Source: an uncultured Anaeromusa sp.
Lineage (GTDB): Bacteria; Bacillota; Negativicutes; Anaeromusales; Anaeromusaceae
Assembly: GCF_963676855.1 (NCBI RefSeq)
Contig: NZ_OY781460.1
Location: 372,001 to 436,000, forward strand
Direction: 5' to 3'
DNA length: 64,000 nt
Part shown: positions 51,601 through 61,232 of the stretch, one piece after another
Layout of the letters: each line of letters opens with the position of its first letter
How positions within the stretch are numbered: the first letter of the stretch is position 1
Program-made: the position numbers and the translations under genes
Notes under the pieces: generated by a model
What the model saw: the letters and a program-made list of their open reading frames with translations, nothing else
What the model was told of the DNA's origin: nothing
The model's database searches: none

Positions 51601-52188
51601 CTAGTCAGCTAGTCCTGGCCGCCAGCCGTCACGCAAAAGATGCGCCAGCAGCAAGCCAGTATTTTTGGCATCGTCCAATGCCATATGACACCACCCCAGA
51701 CGATCAATACCGCTTTCCTCCACCGCATGCTTAAGCGAAGGCGTCCGCTCCTTGCCATAGTGCTGCTTATATGCCGCCGCCAAATCGATATAGTCTTCAT
51801 ACACAAAGGGGTAGTCCAAGCCATATCGTTTGCAGTCCGTCGCCAACACTTCCCGGTCGGAATCGCCCCAGGCGACAAAATATGTCTGTCCTTCTTGGTA
51901 TAAGGGATTTAGCCCCTCCAGCATTTGCGTCAAATCGACACCGCCATCAACATCCTCTTGATTGATAATGGCGATCTCCATGCATTCCTTCGTCAAGCGC
52001 GGAAAAAAACGCGGTTTAACAAACGACTGATATTCCTCGCCCAGTGCTAATTCTGGCGCTCCCATGCGCACAGCGCCCACTTCGATGATCTCCGGAAAAA
52101 ATGCTCGTGGTTTTCCTACTAACTTCTTATGAGTTGTAAATTCAAAATCAATAATCAAAAAATCTCGTCCCGCCATGTCCGCAACCAT
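51601..52188 (-). CDS. DEDD-family 3'-5' exonuclease, KapD-like
   Basis: 195 residues. ExoI IIDFEFTTHKK (D and E), ExoII near VAWGDSDREVLATDCKRYGL and ExoIII with H-x-A-L-D-D-A in GWCHMALDDAKNTGLLL, the DEDDh set. AAGGTGG lies 7 nt before the ATG at 52188. KapD-type enzymes inhibit sporulation kinase in Bacillus; the target here may be RNA or DNA and is not determined. Confidence 0.88.
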   Translation of the reverse strand: MVADMAGRDFLIIDFEFTTHKKLVGKPRAFFPEIIEVGAVRMGAPELALGEEYQSFVKPRFFPRLTKECMEIAIINQEDVDGGVDLTQMLEGLNPLYQEGQTYFVAWGDSDREVLATDCKRYGLDYPFVYEDYIDLAAAYKQHYGKERTPSLKHAVEESGIDRLGWCHMALDDAKNTGLLLAHLLRDGWRPGLAD

Positions 52189-52337
52189 CCATGCGCCACC
52201 TTTCCAGTCTGCCGCGCTCTCTAAACGCTTCTTCTGTACTATTGTACCGTTTTTTTCCTGCGGCGAACACCCGTAAGATGTGAAAACCTTTGTGATGTGT
52301 TACGATAAAAGAAAACCACTGCCGAAGGAGCCACGCT

Positions 52338-54050
52338 ATGTCTAATTTTATGTTGCAAGTGCTCTACAACTTTGCCGTCATCGGCCTTAGCGCCTATCTT
52401 ATCGCCCAACTGGCGCCCTTTCGCCGTACCATCAATCATCAAACCTCTTCATGGCGTGATCGCGGCTTTTTAATTCTCGTTTTTGGCCTGCTATCCGTAC
52501 TGGGAAACGGCCTGGGCATTCCGCTCCACGGCGCTCTGGCAAACAACCGCATAGTCGGTCCTATTGTCGGCGGTCTGCTAGGCGGCCCCATCGTCGGCAT
52601 CGGAGCCGGACTTATCGGCGCCATTCCCCGCTATTTCATGGGGGGGTATACCATGGAAGCCGCCGTTATTTCTAACGTCATCATTGGACTTTGGAGCGGG
52701 TACGTCCATTTGTATTACCGACCACGCCGCATTACCCTTCCGATCGCTTTGAAAACGGCTATCTTCAGCGAATTCATTCTCAAAAGCCTAATCCTGATTC
52801 TCTCCGAACCATTTGAAGCCGCCTGGGAACTGGAAAAATTCATCGCCATTCCTACAATTATTTCCAATTCTTTAGCTTCTTGCCTTTTCCTCTATATCGT
52901 CCAAGACATTTTTTCCGAACAAGAAAAAATCCAGGCCCGTTCTGCACAGCAAGCAATGCGGGTTATCCACCAGTCCAGCCACATTTTACACCAAGGCCTC
53001 ACGCCAGCAGCAGCCTCTGCGTTGGTCGATATTTTATACCAAGAGTTTCACCCTGCCGCTGTCGCCGTCACCGACGCCACTCACATTCTTGCCTTTCGAG
53101 GCTTAGGTTCGGATCATCACTTGCGCGGCCAGCCGATTCTCACGCTAGCTACCAAAGAAGCGCGCCGCACTGGTCAACCAGTTATTGCCAGCACCCGGGC
53201 TGAAATTGGTTGTCCCCATGAAAACTGCCCCCTTACCAGTGTCATTGACGCTCCCCTTTTAGTGAGCGGTGAATTCTTCGGCAGCGTAAAGATTTTCCAA
53301 TCCAGCCAACAGAACATTCTTCCTCATGAAAGCGAATTAATCCAAGGCATCGCCGATTTTCTCAGTTCGCAATTGGCTCACTCGCAGCTTACCCAGCAAG
53401 CGCGCCTCTTAGAGCAAGCCGAGTACAATTTGCTTCGTGCTCAAGTCAACCCCCACTTTCTTTTCAACACTCTCGCCACGATCCGAGTTCTGGTCCGCAC
53501 TGATGGAGAAACTGCCAGACACCGTCTCAAAGATCTTTCTGACTTTCTGCGCTCTACGTTGGTGCAAAATCAGGACTACGTCTCCTTGCAGCAAGAAATG
53601 GAAACGGTTTCCCGCTATGTCCGCTTAGAAAAAGCTCGTTTCGGAGAACGCCTGCATCTTCATGTTGATATTGCCGACAACTTACTCGCTTATTCCATTC
53701 CCACGTTTACCTTACAGCCCCTTGTCGAAAACTCCATCAAACATGGCCTAACCCCCCAAAAAGATGGCGGTGCTGTTCATATTTTCGCAAGAGAAATCAA
53801 TGACTACCTACAAATCACAGTCCATGACAACGGCGTCGGCTTCCAACCCCCATCACCGCTTCCGCCAGAGTTTCAAGGCGCCGGTATTGGCTTGAGTAAC
53901 ATTCGCAAACGACTCCAGCTACTGTATGGTCCCCGTGCTTCCTTGCAAATTCAAAGTCAGCCGGACACAGGAACCAAAGCCACGCTTCAAATACCTCTTC
54001 ATTGGGAAAAAACCACACTCACTGACCTGCAAGGAGGAGCCCCCCCATGA
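52338..54050 (+). CDS. lytS: LytS-type sensor histidine kinase
   Basis: 570 residues. 5TMR_LYT sensor (about 1-190) with RIVGPIVGGLLGGPIVGIGAG and FMGGYTMEAAVISN, a GAF domain (about 220-350) and the His_kinase motif EYNLLRAQVNPHFLFNTLATI (phospho-acceptor near His373), then HATPase_c with LQPLVENSIKHG and DNGVGF. The family senses changes in membrane potential or pyruvate and controls lrgAB, present here at 41911-42276. The stop overlaps the regulator start. Confidence 0.95.
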   Translation: MSNFMLQVLYNFAVIGLSAYLIAQLAPFRRTINHQTSSWRDRGFLILVFGLLSVLGNGLGIPLHGALANNRIVGPIVGGLLGGPIVGIGAGLIGAIPRYFMGGYTMEAAVISNVIIGLWSGYVHLYYRPRRITLPIALKTAIFSEFILKSLILILSEPFEAAWELEKFIAIPTIISNSLASCLFLYIVQDIFSEQEKIQARSAQQAMRVIHQSSHILHQGLTPAAASALVDILYQEFHPAAVAVTDATHILAFRGLGSDHHLRGQPILTLATKEARRTGQPVIASTRAEIGCPHENCPLTSVIDAPLLVSGEFFGSVKIFQSSQQNILPHESELIQGIADFLSSQLAHSQLTQQARLLEQAEYNLLRAQVNPHFLFNTLATIRVLVRTDGETARHRLKDLSDFLRSTLVQNQDYVSLQQEMETVSRYVRLEKARFGERLHLHVDIADNLLAYSIPTFTLQPLVENSIKHGLTPQKDGGAVHIFAREINDYLQITVHDNGVGFQPPSPLPPEFQGAGIGLSNIRKRLQLLYGPRASLQIQSQPDTGTKATLQIPLHWEKTTLTDLQGGAPP

Positions 54051-54802
54051 AAACCTACCAAGCACTTATTGCTGACGATGAACCCTTATTGTGCCTAGAG
54101 CTTTCAGAGCTTCTTAGTCAATGCGCCCCGGACGTCATTGTCGCAGGCGTTTGCCACGACGGCAACACCGCCCTGGATTTTATTAAAACGCACCCCTTGG
54201 ACATTGTTTTTCTGGACATTCAGATGCCCGAGCAAACCGGCATTGCCGTCGCACGCACCCTAGCCAACCTGCCAGAAGCGCCGGCCATCGTATTTGTCAC
54301 CGCTCACAGCGGTTTTGCGCTTGATGCCTTCGGTGTTAATGCGTTGGATTATCTGTTGAAGCCCTTCGACGAAGCCGATTTACAGCGCGTACTGACAAAA
54401 ATCAGGCGCTTTCTGCCTCCGCCAGCGCCGCAAGAAACGTCGCTCACTATACCCACCAAACAATTGCCGCAAAAGTTTACGGCAGAAAAAAATGACCGTT
54501 TATTGATTGTCGACGCCCAGCAAATCCAGATGGTTTTTGCCCAAAATCGTCAAGTCTATCTGCAAACCTTAGACGGAGACACTTTTCAAAGCAAGCTTTC
54601 CCTGCAAGAATTTGAATCTCTATTAGATGGCAACCAATTTATACGCTGTCATCGCAATTTCATTGTCAACCTCAGCGCCATTAAGCAGCTTTCCCACTGG
54701 TTTAACCGCGGCTACCTACTCACCTTGCGCGGCACGCTTTCAGCAGAAGCCCCGGTTAGCCGCAATTTCGTCAAAAATCTACGTCAGCATATTCAGTTCT
54801 AA
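54047..54802 (+). CDS. lytR: LytR/LytTR response regulator
   Basis: 251 residues. Receiver 1-125 with DDE9-12 region, Asp57 (VFLDIQMP) and Lys in YLLKPFDEAD. LytTR DNA-binding domain at about 150-250 (FQSKLSLQEFESLL, FIRCHRNFIVNLSAIKQL). Overlaps lytS by 4 nt (ATGA). The likely target is lrgAB (inference from staphylococcal LytSR). Confidence 0.95.
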   Translation: MKTYQALIADDEPLLCLELSELLSQCAPDVIVAGVCHDGNTALDFIKTHPLDIVFLDIQMPEQTGIAVARTLANLPEAPAIVFVTAHSGFALDAFGVNALDYLLKPFDEADLQRVLTKIRRFLPPPAPQETSLTIPTKQLPQKFTAEKNDRLLIVDAQQIQMVFAQNRQVYLQTLDGDTFQSKLSLQEFESLLDGNQFIRCHRNFIVNLSAIKQLSHWFNRGYLLTLRGTLSAEAPVSRNFVKNLRQHIQF

Positions 54803-54812
54803 GAAAAACAAA

Positions 54813-54862
54813 AGTACGTTAGAGGCCTCAGACATTACCAGTCTGAGGCCTCTTAACGTACT
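54813..54862. terminator. Bidirectional terminator after lytR
   Basis: AGTACGTTAGAGGCCTCAGAC-attacca-GTCTGAGGCCTCTTAACGTACT, a 21-bp stem between the convergent lytR and chemoreceptor genes. Confidence 0.88.
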
Positions 54863-54905
54863 GCAACTAGACCTTCTCTAACACAAAAGCCGCTTTAGTG
54901 TTTAC

Positions 54906-56876
54906 TTAGAGTTTAAATTTGCTAACCGTCTCTTTCAATTCGTCCGCCATACCGCCCAAAGTATGGCTAGCTGCGGCAATTTCTTCCATTGAAGCCGCCT
55001 GTTCTTCTGTAGCCGCAGAAATACTTTGCGCTTCCCCGGCATTTTTCTGGCTCATTCTCTCGATTTGCGAAATAGCACCAGATACCCGTCCGTTATCTTG
55101 GGCAATTTTCCCCACGGCCGTTGCCATCTCTTGTACATGTTCCCCCAATTTAAACACAGAGTCGGAAATCTCTTGAAACGTAGTCCCTGTGGCAACAACA
55201 ATTTCCACGCCAGAGTGGATGCCTGCCACGCTGGCTTTGGTCGCTTCGACAGCTTGGTTCATTTTGGCCTCATTGTCTCCAATCAACGCCGCAATCTGCT
55301 GCGCTGCTTGATTAGATTGTTCTGCTAGTTTACGCACCTCATCAGCCACTACAGCAAAGCCACGCCCCTGCTCCCCTGCCCGAGCCGCTTCAATAGCTGC
55401 ATTTAGAGCCAACAAATTAGTTTGCCCAGCAATATTAGCAATCAGTTCCACAATTTCTCCAATTTGCCGGGAGCCGCGAGACAGTTCACTAATAGCCTCT
55501 TCCACGGCTACGGATTTTTTCGCCAAATTTTCCATTTCCCCAACTGCTTGTTCGATAGAGGTTCGCCCATGATTCGTAGCGTCCGCCGTCTCCCTGACGA
55601 TCTCCAAGACATTTTGGCCACTCTGCGCAGTCCCTTCTGTTGCCTTAGTAATCTCACCAATAATCCTGGTCGCTTCAACAATAGAAGTGGCCTGCTTATC
55701 GGTTTCTTGAGCCATTTGCAAAATGGAAGTCGCTACATGATCGGATGCTTGCGCCGCTTGGCCAGACCCAGCTGTCAATGCTTCTGAAGCGGAAGATACT
55801 CGCTGCACCGACTGCGCCACCTGCTGAACAAGAGCCCGCAAACTCTCCGCCATTGTCTGAAAAGCCGCTTCCAATTGGCCGATTTCATCCTGAGAGTGAA
55901 TACGCCTTTCAACATTTTGTAAATTCCCTTGAGAAAGACGGCAAGCCAAGCCATTGAGTTCTTGAATGGGACGCGCAAAGCCTTTAGCCAATAAGCTCGC
56001 AACAACCCCCGCCGCTACTAGCACGACAAGCACTACCAGTAGGGAGGTCCACATCATCGAGTTCATTTTTCCAGTAATTTCTTGAACTGGAACGGTCACG
56101 CTCAACCCCCAGGACGTGCCGCCAATTGGATTGTAAACAATATATTTTTCTGCGCCTTGCGCCACATAGCGCGCTAAGTTTTTCCCGCCTTCCGTTACTG
56201 CAACCAGCGGTTTTAATGCCGCGTCTTTTTCAGCATCCGCATGGATATTTTCTTTCATGACACGTTCTTTTTCAGGATGCATGATGATCAAGCCATTTTT
56301 TTGTGTAACATAGGCGTAACCGGATTGTCCCACTTTCACTTCATTTACAACGTTTATCAGTTCATCCACCGTAATTGTGCCGCCTAGAACACCTATAACT
56401 TGTCCATTTTTTTTAATAGGGCCGGCAACAACAACTACCATCTTGCCGTCCACTTTAGCAATAACCGGATCTGCAATCACAAACTTACCCGCTTTTGCCT
56501 GCTGGAAATACTCCCGATCAGCAAGGTTAGCATTGGTATCATTACTATAGCGAGTATTCCCCTGCAAATCCGCTACCAAAAAACGTGCATATACCGGATT
56601 AAGCTTAGCTTCTTCCTTTAAGTAAGGCATGATTTGATTCAAGTCACCGGTCTGCATAACCGGCGTGCGCGTCAGCACTTCAATTTCCGAAGTCCGCTTG
56701 CCTAACCAAGCTCCCATACGCTCCGAATTAATTTGTGCCACCGACGTCAAATTTTCTTCCGCATCTTGCAAAATCACTTTTTGGGCATTCCAATAATTCG
56801 CCGCACCTAATATGCATAAGGAAATCACTACCGTTACTACCATCATGATAGTCAGCTTGCTACGAATGCTTTGCAT
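54906..56876 (-). CDS. Methyl-accepting chemotaxis protein with dCache sensor
   Basis: 656 residues. TM1 (about 8-27), a dCache_1 sensor (about 35-275; [51 protein letters not shown]), TM2 (about 284-306), HAMP, and a complete MA domain with the tip [42 protein letters not shown]. dCache sensors bind small metabolites such as amino or organic acids; the ligand is not identified. No pentapeptide CheR-docking tail. Confidence 0.95.
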   Translation of the reverse strand: MQSIRSKLTIMMVVTVVISLCILGAANYWNAQKVILQDAEENLTSVAQINSERMGAWLGKRTSEIEVLTRTPVMQTGDLNQIMPYLKEEAKLNPVYARFLVADLQGNTRYSNDTNANLADREYFQQAKAGKFVIADPVIAKVDGKMVVVVAGPIKKNGQVIGVLGGTITVDELINVVNEVKVGQSGYAYVTQKNGLIIMHPEKERVMKENIHADAEKDAALKPLVAVTEGGKNLARYVAQGAEKYIVYNPIGGTSWGLSVTVPVQEITGKMNSMMWTSLLVVLVVLVAAGVVASLLAKGFARPIQELNGLACRLSQGNLQNVERRIHSQDEIGQLEAAFQTMAESLRALVQQVAQSVQRVSSASEALTAGSGQAAQASDHVATSILQMAQETDKQATSIVEATRIIGEITKATEGTAQSGQNVLEIVRETADATNHGRTSIEQAVGEMENLAKKSVAVEEAISELSRGSRQIGEIVELIANIAGQTNLLALNAAIEAARAGEQGRGFAVVADEVRKLAEQSNQAAQQIAALIGDNEAKMNQAVEATKASVAGIHSGVEIVVATGTTFQEISDSVFKLGEHVQEMATAVGKIAQDNGRVSGAISQIERMSQKNAGEAQSISAATEEQAASMEEIAAASHTLGGMADELKETVSKFKL

Positions 56877-56954
56877 TAGTTATCCTCCTTATACCGTTCG
56901 CACGTTACTATGTTCACAAATTATATTTTTGTAAGTTCTTTTTTAAATACGGTC

Positions 56955-56988
56955 AAAGGGATTGAGCTGCAAGTAGCCCAATCCCTTT
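56955..56988. terminator. Hairpin between the chemoreceptor and kor genes
   Basis: AAAGGGATTG-(14 nt)-CAATCCCTTT with TTC/T tracts on both sides. It probably ends the korDABC transcript. Confidence 0.65.
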
Positions 56989-57028
56989 TCTTGATTTTAT
57001 CGCAAATAACCAGCCTGTTGATCTTTCT

Positions 57029-57565
57029 TTATCCTTGCTGCGCTTTGCCCAAGGCCAAACCTAGAGAAAGAGCCTTCTGGTTCTTCTCTTCGGTGCCTTT
57101 AGGAATGCGGTCCAAAACGGCTTCCGTCAAAGCCGCTTCGGTAACCATGTTGGTAGCGCCCACCAGCGCCCCTAAAGCGATGATGTTGGCAAACATGGCA
57201 TGGCCCAGTTCTTCTTTGGCTGTCTTGGTAATAGGCAGCGAAAGAATCTTAGCGTCCACTTTCGGCACGTCCTGCACAAAGGTGCTGTCCAGCATAAGCA
57301 TGCCGCCGTCTTTAAGGACGGAAATGTATTTGTCGCAGGCAGCCTGGCTCATGGAGAGCATCAGGTCCGCCTTGGTGACTTTAGGATAGTCGATCGGGGC
57401 GTCAGCAATGATAACTTCCGCTTTGCTGGAGCCGCCGCGGGCTTCGGGTCCGTAGGACTGGGTCTGCACGGCTTCTTTGCCGTCGATGATGGCGGCTTCC
57501 GCCAGAATGATGCCGGCGAGGATGAGGCCTTGGCCGCCGGTGCCGCTTAAGCTAATCTGCCACAT
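57029..57565 (-). CDS. korC: 2-oxoacid:ferredoxin oxidoreductase, gamma subunit
   Basis: 178 residues. POR gamma fold: LSGTGGQGLILAGIILAEAAII, the QTQSYGPEARGG segment that contacts CoA/TPP partners, and TKTAKEELGHAMFANIIALGALVG. Fourth gene of korDABC; its ATG is at the last base of korB. Completes the KorABC(D) enzyme that makes succinyl-CoA and reduced ferredoxin from 2-oxoglutarate, or the reverse. Confidence 0.93.
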   Translation of the reverse strand: MWQISLSGTGGQGLILAGIILAEAAIIDGKEAVQTQSYGPEARGGSSKAEVIIADAPIDYPKVTKADLMLSMSQAACDKYISVLKDGGMLMLDSTFVQDVPKVDAKILSLPITKTAKEELGHAMFANIIALGALVGATNMVTEAALTEAVLDRIPKGTEEKNQKALSLGLALGKAQQG

Positions 57566-58383
57566 TATGCACGGCCTCCTTTCAAGCGTTCCACCACTTT
57601 GGCGTATTCGTCGGTAAATTCCGGCGCTGCTTCTTGATGCAGTTCGCCAATGAGGAATTTATCGGCCAGTTGTTCCGCCGAAAGCTTGGCTGCCGCTTGA
57701 ACGGTAACCGCGTGATCGCGCTGCCATTCGAGCATTTTCGCTGGCTGCGCCATTTTGTTTTTACGTCCAAAACTAGTAGGACAGCCGGAAATGGCGTCGA
57801 TCACGGAGAAGCCTTTGTTGGCAATGCCTTTGGCAATAAGGTCGGTAAGCATCTTCGCATGGAACGAGGTACCCCGGGCCACGTAAGTGGCGCCAGCGGC
57901 GACGGACAGTTTGGCGATATCAAAAGAGCGCTCAATATGTCCAAAAGGCGCCGTGGTGGAGCGGCTGTTCTGGGGCGTAAGCGGCGAAGATTGGCCGCCG
58001 GTCATGCCGTAGATGTTGTTGTCGAAAATAATGGTGGTGAGATCAATATTGCGCCGCGCGGCGTGAATGAAATGGTTGCCGCCAATGGCGGTAGCATCGC
58101 CGTCGCCGGTAATGACGATAACGTTGAGCTCGGGTTTAGCCATCTTAATACCGGTGGCAAAAGGCAGCGCCCGGCCGTGAGCGGTATGGACGGTGTTAAA
58201 GTCCATGTAGCCGGAGGCCCGGGAAGAGCAGCCGATGCCGGAAACGATGATGGTTTTATCCTGGTCCAACCCCTGGGCGTCAATGGCCCGCAGGATGGCT
58301 GCCAGCAAAATGCCGTGGCCGCAGCCGGGGCACCAGATGTGCGGCAGCGCGGTTTGGCGCAGGTATTTTTGAATGTCTGCCAT
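57565..58383 (-). CDS. korB: 2-oxoacid:ferredoxin oxidoreductase, beta (TPP) subunit
   Basis: 272 residues. TPP-binding PHIWCPGCGHGILLAAI, VSGIGCSSRASGYMDFNTVHTAHGRALPFATG and the Mg/TPP loop ITGDGDATAIGGNHFIHAARRNID with NNIYGMTGGQSSPLTP. Size and motifs favour 2-oxoglutarate over pyruvate or ketoisovalerate enzymes, without proof. Start and stop overlap its neighbours by one base. Confidence 0.94.
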   Translation of the reverse strand: MADIQKYLRQTALPHIWCPGCGHGILLAAILRAIDAQGLDQDKTIIVSGIGCSSRASGYMDFNTVHTAHGRALPFATGIKMAKPELNVIVITGDGDATAIGGNHFIHAARRNIDLTTIIFDNNIYGMTGGQSSPLTPQNSRSTTAPFGHIERSFDIAKLSVAAGATYVARGTSFHAKMLTDLIAKGIANKGFSVIDAISGCPTSFGRKNKMAQPAKMLEWQRDHAVTVQAAAKLSAEQLADKFLIGELHQEAAPEFTDEYAKVVERLKGGRA

Positions 58384-59522
58384 TAGTTCGCACCTCCAGT
58401 TGCCTCTACAAGAGCGGCTAGAATTTCGTCCGGTGTCAGGATGGTGCCGTCGAAACGGTTAACGCCGCGGACTTTATCCCGACCGACGTAGCGTTCGACT
58501 TCGCCGATGAGCTGACCATAGTTCATTTCCGGCACGATCACAGTTTTGGCCTTGGCGGCGGCTTTTTGCACGACGTCGCCCGGGAAGGGCCAGATGGTGA
58601 TGAGTTTTAAAAGGCCGGCCTTGATGCCTTTGGCACGGGCGGCTTTCACAGCGGCAATGGCCGAACGAGCGGTGCCGCCGTAGGTAATGACGACGTGTTC
58701 AGCGTCTGCCATTTCGTATTCCGTGTACAGGGTAATTTCATCTTTCGCCTGTTCCAGCTTGGTGTGCATGCGATCAATGACTTCGGTGGTCATGGCGGCC
58801 GTGCTGTTGGGCAGTCCGTTATAGCCATGCATCAAGCCGGTTACATGGTAGCGGTAGCCGCTGCCAAAGGGAGCCATAGGCGGTACGCCGTCGGCTTCCG
58901 GCTTATACGCAAGGTAGTCGCTAGGAGCGCCTGTAGGCACTTTGCGGTCGATGATTTCGCAGCTGCCTTCTTCCGGCAATTCGACGCGTTCACGCATATG
59001 GCCGATGACTTCGTCGAGCAGGAAGATAACAGGGGTGCGGAATTTCTCGGCAAAGTTAACCGCTTTAATCATTACTTCATAGGATTCTTTGACCGACGCC
59101 GGAGAAAGTACGAGAATGCCATGGTCCCCATGGGTGCCCCAGCGGGATTGCATAACATCTCCTTGAGCCGGCGAGGTGGGCAGGCCGGTGCTGGGACCGG
59201 AACGCTGCACGTTAACGATAACCACCGGCAATTCCGCCATGGCGGCGTAACCGATGAGTTCTTGCTTTAAGGAAAAGCCGGGGCCGCTGGTAGCGGTGAT
59301 GGCTTTGACGCCGGTCAAGGATGCGCCGCAAACAGCGCCCATGCTGGCAATTTCGTCTTCCATCTGCAGAAATTTACCGCCTCGTTTGGGCAGTTCTTCG
59401 GCGAGAATTTCCATTACTTCCGTACTGGGCGTAATGGGATATCCCGCAAAAAAAGTGACGCCGGCGGCGAGAGCGCCTTCCGCGCAGGCCTGGTTGCCTT
59501 GAATCAGTCTTGCTTTGGCCAT
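58383..59522 (-). CDS. korA: 2-oxoacid:ferredoxin oxidoreductase, alpha subunit
   Basis: 379 residues. POR N-domain QGNQACAEGALAAGVTFFAGYPITPSTEVMEIL, MEDEIASMGAVCGASLTG, TSGPGFSLKQELIGYA, QRSGPSTGLPTSPAQGD, then domain II to the C-terminal region (NYGQLIGEVERYVG). No fused gamma domain, fitting the four-subunit type. It follows korD directly. Confidence 0.94.
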   Translation of the reverse strand: MAKARLIQGNQACAEGALAAGVTFFAGYPITPSTEVMEILAEELPKRGGKFLQMEDEIASMGAVCGASLTGVKAITATSGPGFSLKQELIGYAAMAELPVVIVNVQRSGPSTGLPTSPAQGDVMQSRWGTHGDHGILVLSPASVKESYEVMIKAVNFAEKFRTPVIFLLDEVIGHMRERVELPEEGSCEIIDRKVPTGAPSDYLAYKPEADGVPPMAPFGSGYRYHVTGLMHGYNGLPNSTAAMTTEVIDRMHTKLEQAKDEITLYTEYEMADAEHVVITYGGTARSAIAAVKAARAKGIKAGLLKLITIWPFPGDVVQKAAAKAKTVIVPEMNYGQLIGEVERYVGRDKVRGVNRFDGTILTPDEILAALVEATGGAN

Positions 59523-59523
59523 C

Positions 59524-59721
59524 TTATTTTCCCGCCTCCTCTTTCACCACAAATATAGCATAGTCCGGGCAGCGCAGTTCGCACTGGCCGCAGCTGATAC
59601 AAGCCTCCGGCTGCTTTGCGTATACCTTGCCTATTTCGTCCAGTTCCAGCACTTGCTTAGGACAGAACGCCACGCAGATACCACAGCCTTTGCAGTATCG
59701 TTTGTTGATCTGTAACGCCAT
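59524..59721 (-). CDS. korD: 2-oxoacid:ferredoxin oxidoreductase, delta (ferredoxin) subunit
   Basis: 65 residues with two [4Fe-4S] motifs, CKGCGICVAFCP and CISCGQCELRCP. It carries electrons from the TPP/Fe-S centre to ferredoxin. First gene of korDABC; GAGG precedes the ATG. Confidence 0.94.
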   Translation of the reverse strand: MALQINKRYCKGCGICVAFCPKQVLELDEIGKVYAKQPEACISCGQCELRCPDYAIFVVKEEAGK

Positions 59722-59837
59722 GAATTTTCCCTCCTCATTTTATCCTCAAGCTAACACCGTAGCGCCAGCTCGCCTGCCGCGTCATAGGAGCAAGGCTCCC
59801 ATCCACCATCTCTTCTATCTTCAGAAAGACATTATCC

Positions 59838-61232
59838 TCAACCTTCTTTTGTCGGCGTATAATCAAACATCTTCCCTGGATTCATCATTCTCTGCGGATC
59901 CACAGCCTCCTTGATTCCTTTGCCTACGGCAAAACCAACTTCTCCTGTCTCCCAAACAAGGAACGGCGCCTTCATATAGCCGATGCCGTGCTCGCCACTC
60001 AAAGTGCCGCCAAGCTCTAGGGCCGCATGGAATAGTTCCTCTACAGCCTGTTCTACCCTGGCCATTTCCTCTTTGTCATGCTTGTTGCTCAGAATATTAG
60101 GATGCAGATTGCCATCGCCGGCATGACCAAAGATGACCATCTTCAGCTTGTACTTCTCCGCAATCTCCCGAATACGAGCCACCATTTCCGGAATTCGGCT
60201 GCGCGGCACTGTGGCATCTTCGGAAATTTTGGTGGGATTGATCTTACCGCAGGCTGGCGAAATGGAACGACGTGCCTTCCATAAGGAGTCTGCTTCCGTT
60301 TTATTTTGGGCGGTCTTCACTTCTACCGCCCCGCAACGCCGGCAGACCGCTTCTACATGCACCATATCATGCTGTACCGCCGCCGGCCCGCCGTCGACCT
60401 CGATCAGCAAAATCGCTCCGGCGTCCACAGGCAGACCGATCTCCAAATAGTTTTCCACCGCCCGAATAGTCAGGTTATCCATCATCTCCAGCGTCGTCGG
60501 AATGACGCCTGACGCCATAATCGTGCTTACAGTAATCGCTGCATCTTCGATGCGATCAAAGACCGCCATCAGCGTCTTTTTATCTTGCGGCGGATGGGCC
60601 AGCTTCAAAATGATTTTCGTAATAACCCCCAGTGTGCCCTCAGAGCCGCAAAAAAGCATCGTCCAGTCCGGCCCGCACATGTCGCCGTCAATACTGTTGC
60701 CGGTTTCTATCACGCTACCGTCGGGAAGCACCACTTCCAGACCCAGCAAATAATCCCGAGTAACGCCGTACTTAACGCCTTTAGGGCCTCCGGCGCACTC
60801 GGCGATATTGCCGCCGATGGTCGACATCTTGCTGCTGGCCGGATCTGGGGGATACAACAAGCCTTCTTTTTGTACTGCCTGGAGAAAATCCTGCGTAATA
60901 ACGCCCGGTTCCAGCACCGCCCTCTCATTGACAGCATCAATGTTCAAAATGCGGTTGAGTCGGGTCAGTTCCAGCACAATCCCGCCTTGCACCGGTACGG
61001 TCCCCCCGGATAAGCCGGTTGAAGCCCCGCGTGAGACAACAGGCACGCCAAAATGTGCTGCTGTTTTCACCACAGCGACCACTTCCTCGCGGTTGGCAGG
61101 CTGCACTACCACATCAGGCAAATGGTCGATAAAGGTCGAATCAATGGAATAACACAAGCGGTCTTCCAATTTTGTCAGCACATGCGCTGCGCCAACAATT
61201 TTTTGCAATTCCCCCGCCAAGTTCGACATCAT
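59838..61232 (-). CDS. glcD: Glycolate/D-lactate oxidase FAD subunit (GlcD-like)
   Basis: 464 residues. FAD-binding PCMH domain: VVQPANREEVVAVVKTAAHFGVPVVSRGASTGLSGG, PPDPASSKMSTIGGNIAECAGG, VKYGVTRDYLLGLEVVLPDG. C-terminal FAD-oxidase domain with FGHAGDGNLHPNIL and SGEHGIGYMK. It oxidises a 2-hydroxy acid (glycolate or D-lactate). Overlaps glcF by 4 nt. Last gene of the operon. Confidence 0.92.
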   Translation of the reverse strand: MMSNLAGELQKIVGAAHVLTKLEDRLCYSIDSTFIDHLPDVVVQPANREEVVAVVKTAAHFGVPVVSRGASTGLSGGTVPVQGGIVLELTRLNRILNIDAVNERAVLEPGVITQDFLQAVQKEGLLYPPDPASSKMSTIGGNIAECAGGPKGVKYGVTRDYLLGLEVVLPDGSVIETGNSIDGDMCGPDWTMLFCGSEGTLGVITKIILKLAHPPQDKKTLMAVFDRIEDAAITVSTIMASGVIPTTLEMMDNLTIRAVENYLEIGLPVDAGAILLIEVDGGPAAVQHDMVHVEAVCRRCGAVEVKTAQNKTEADSLWKARRSISPACGKINPTKISEDATVPRSRIPEMVARIREIAEKYKLKMVIFGHAGDGNLHPNILSNKHDKEEMARVEQAVEELFHAALELGGTLSGEHGIGYMKAPFLVWETGEVGFAVGKGIKEAVDPQRMMNPGKMFDYTPTKEG

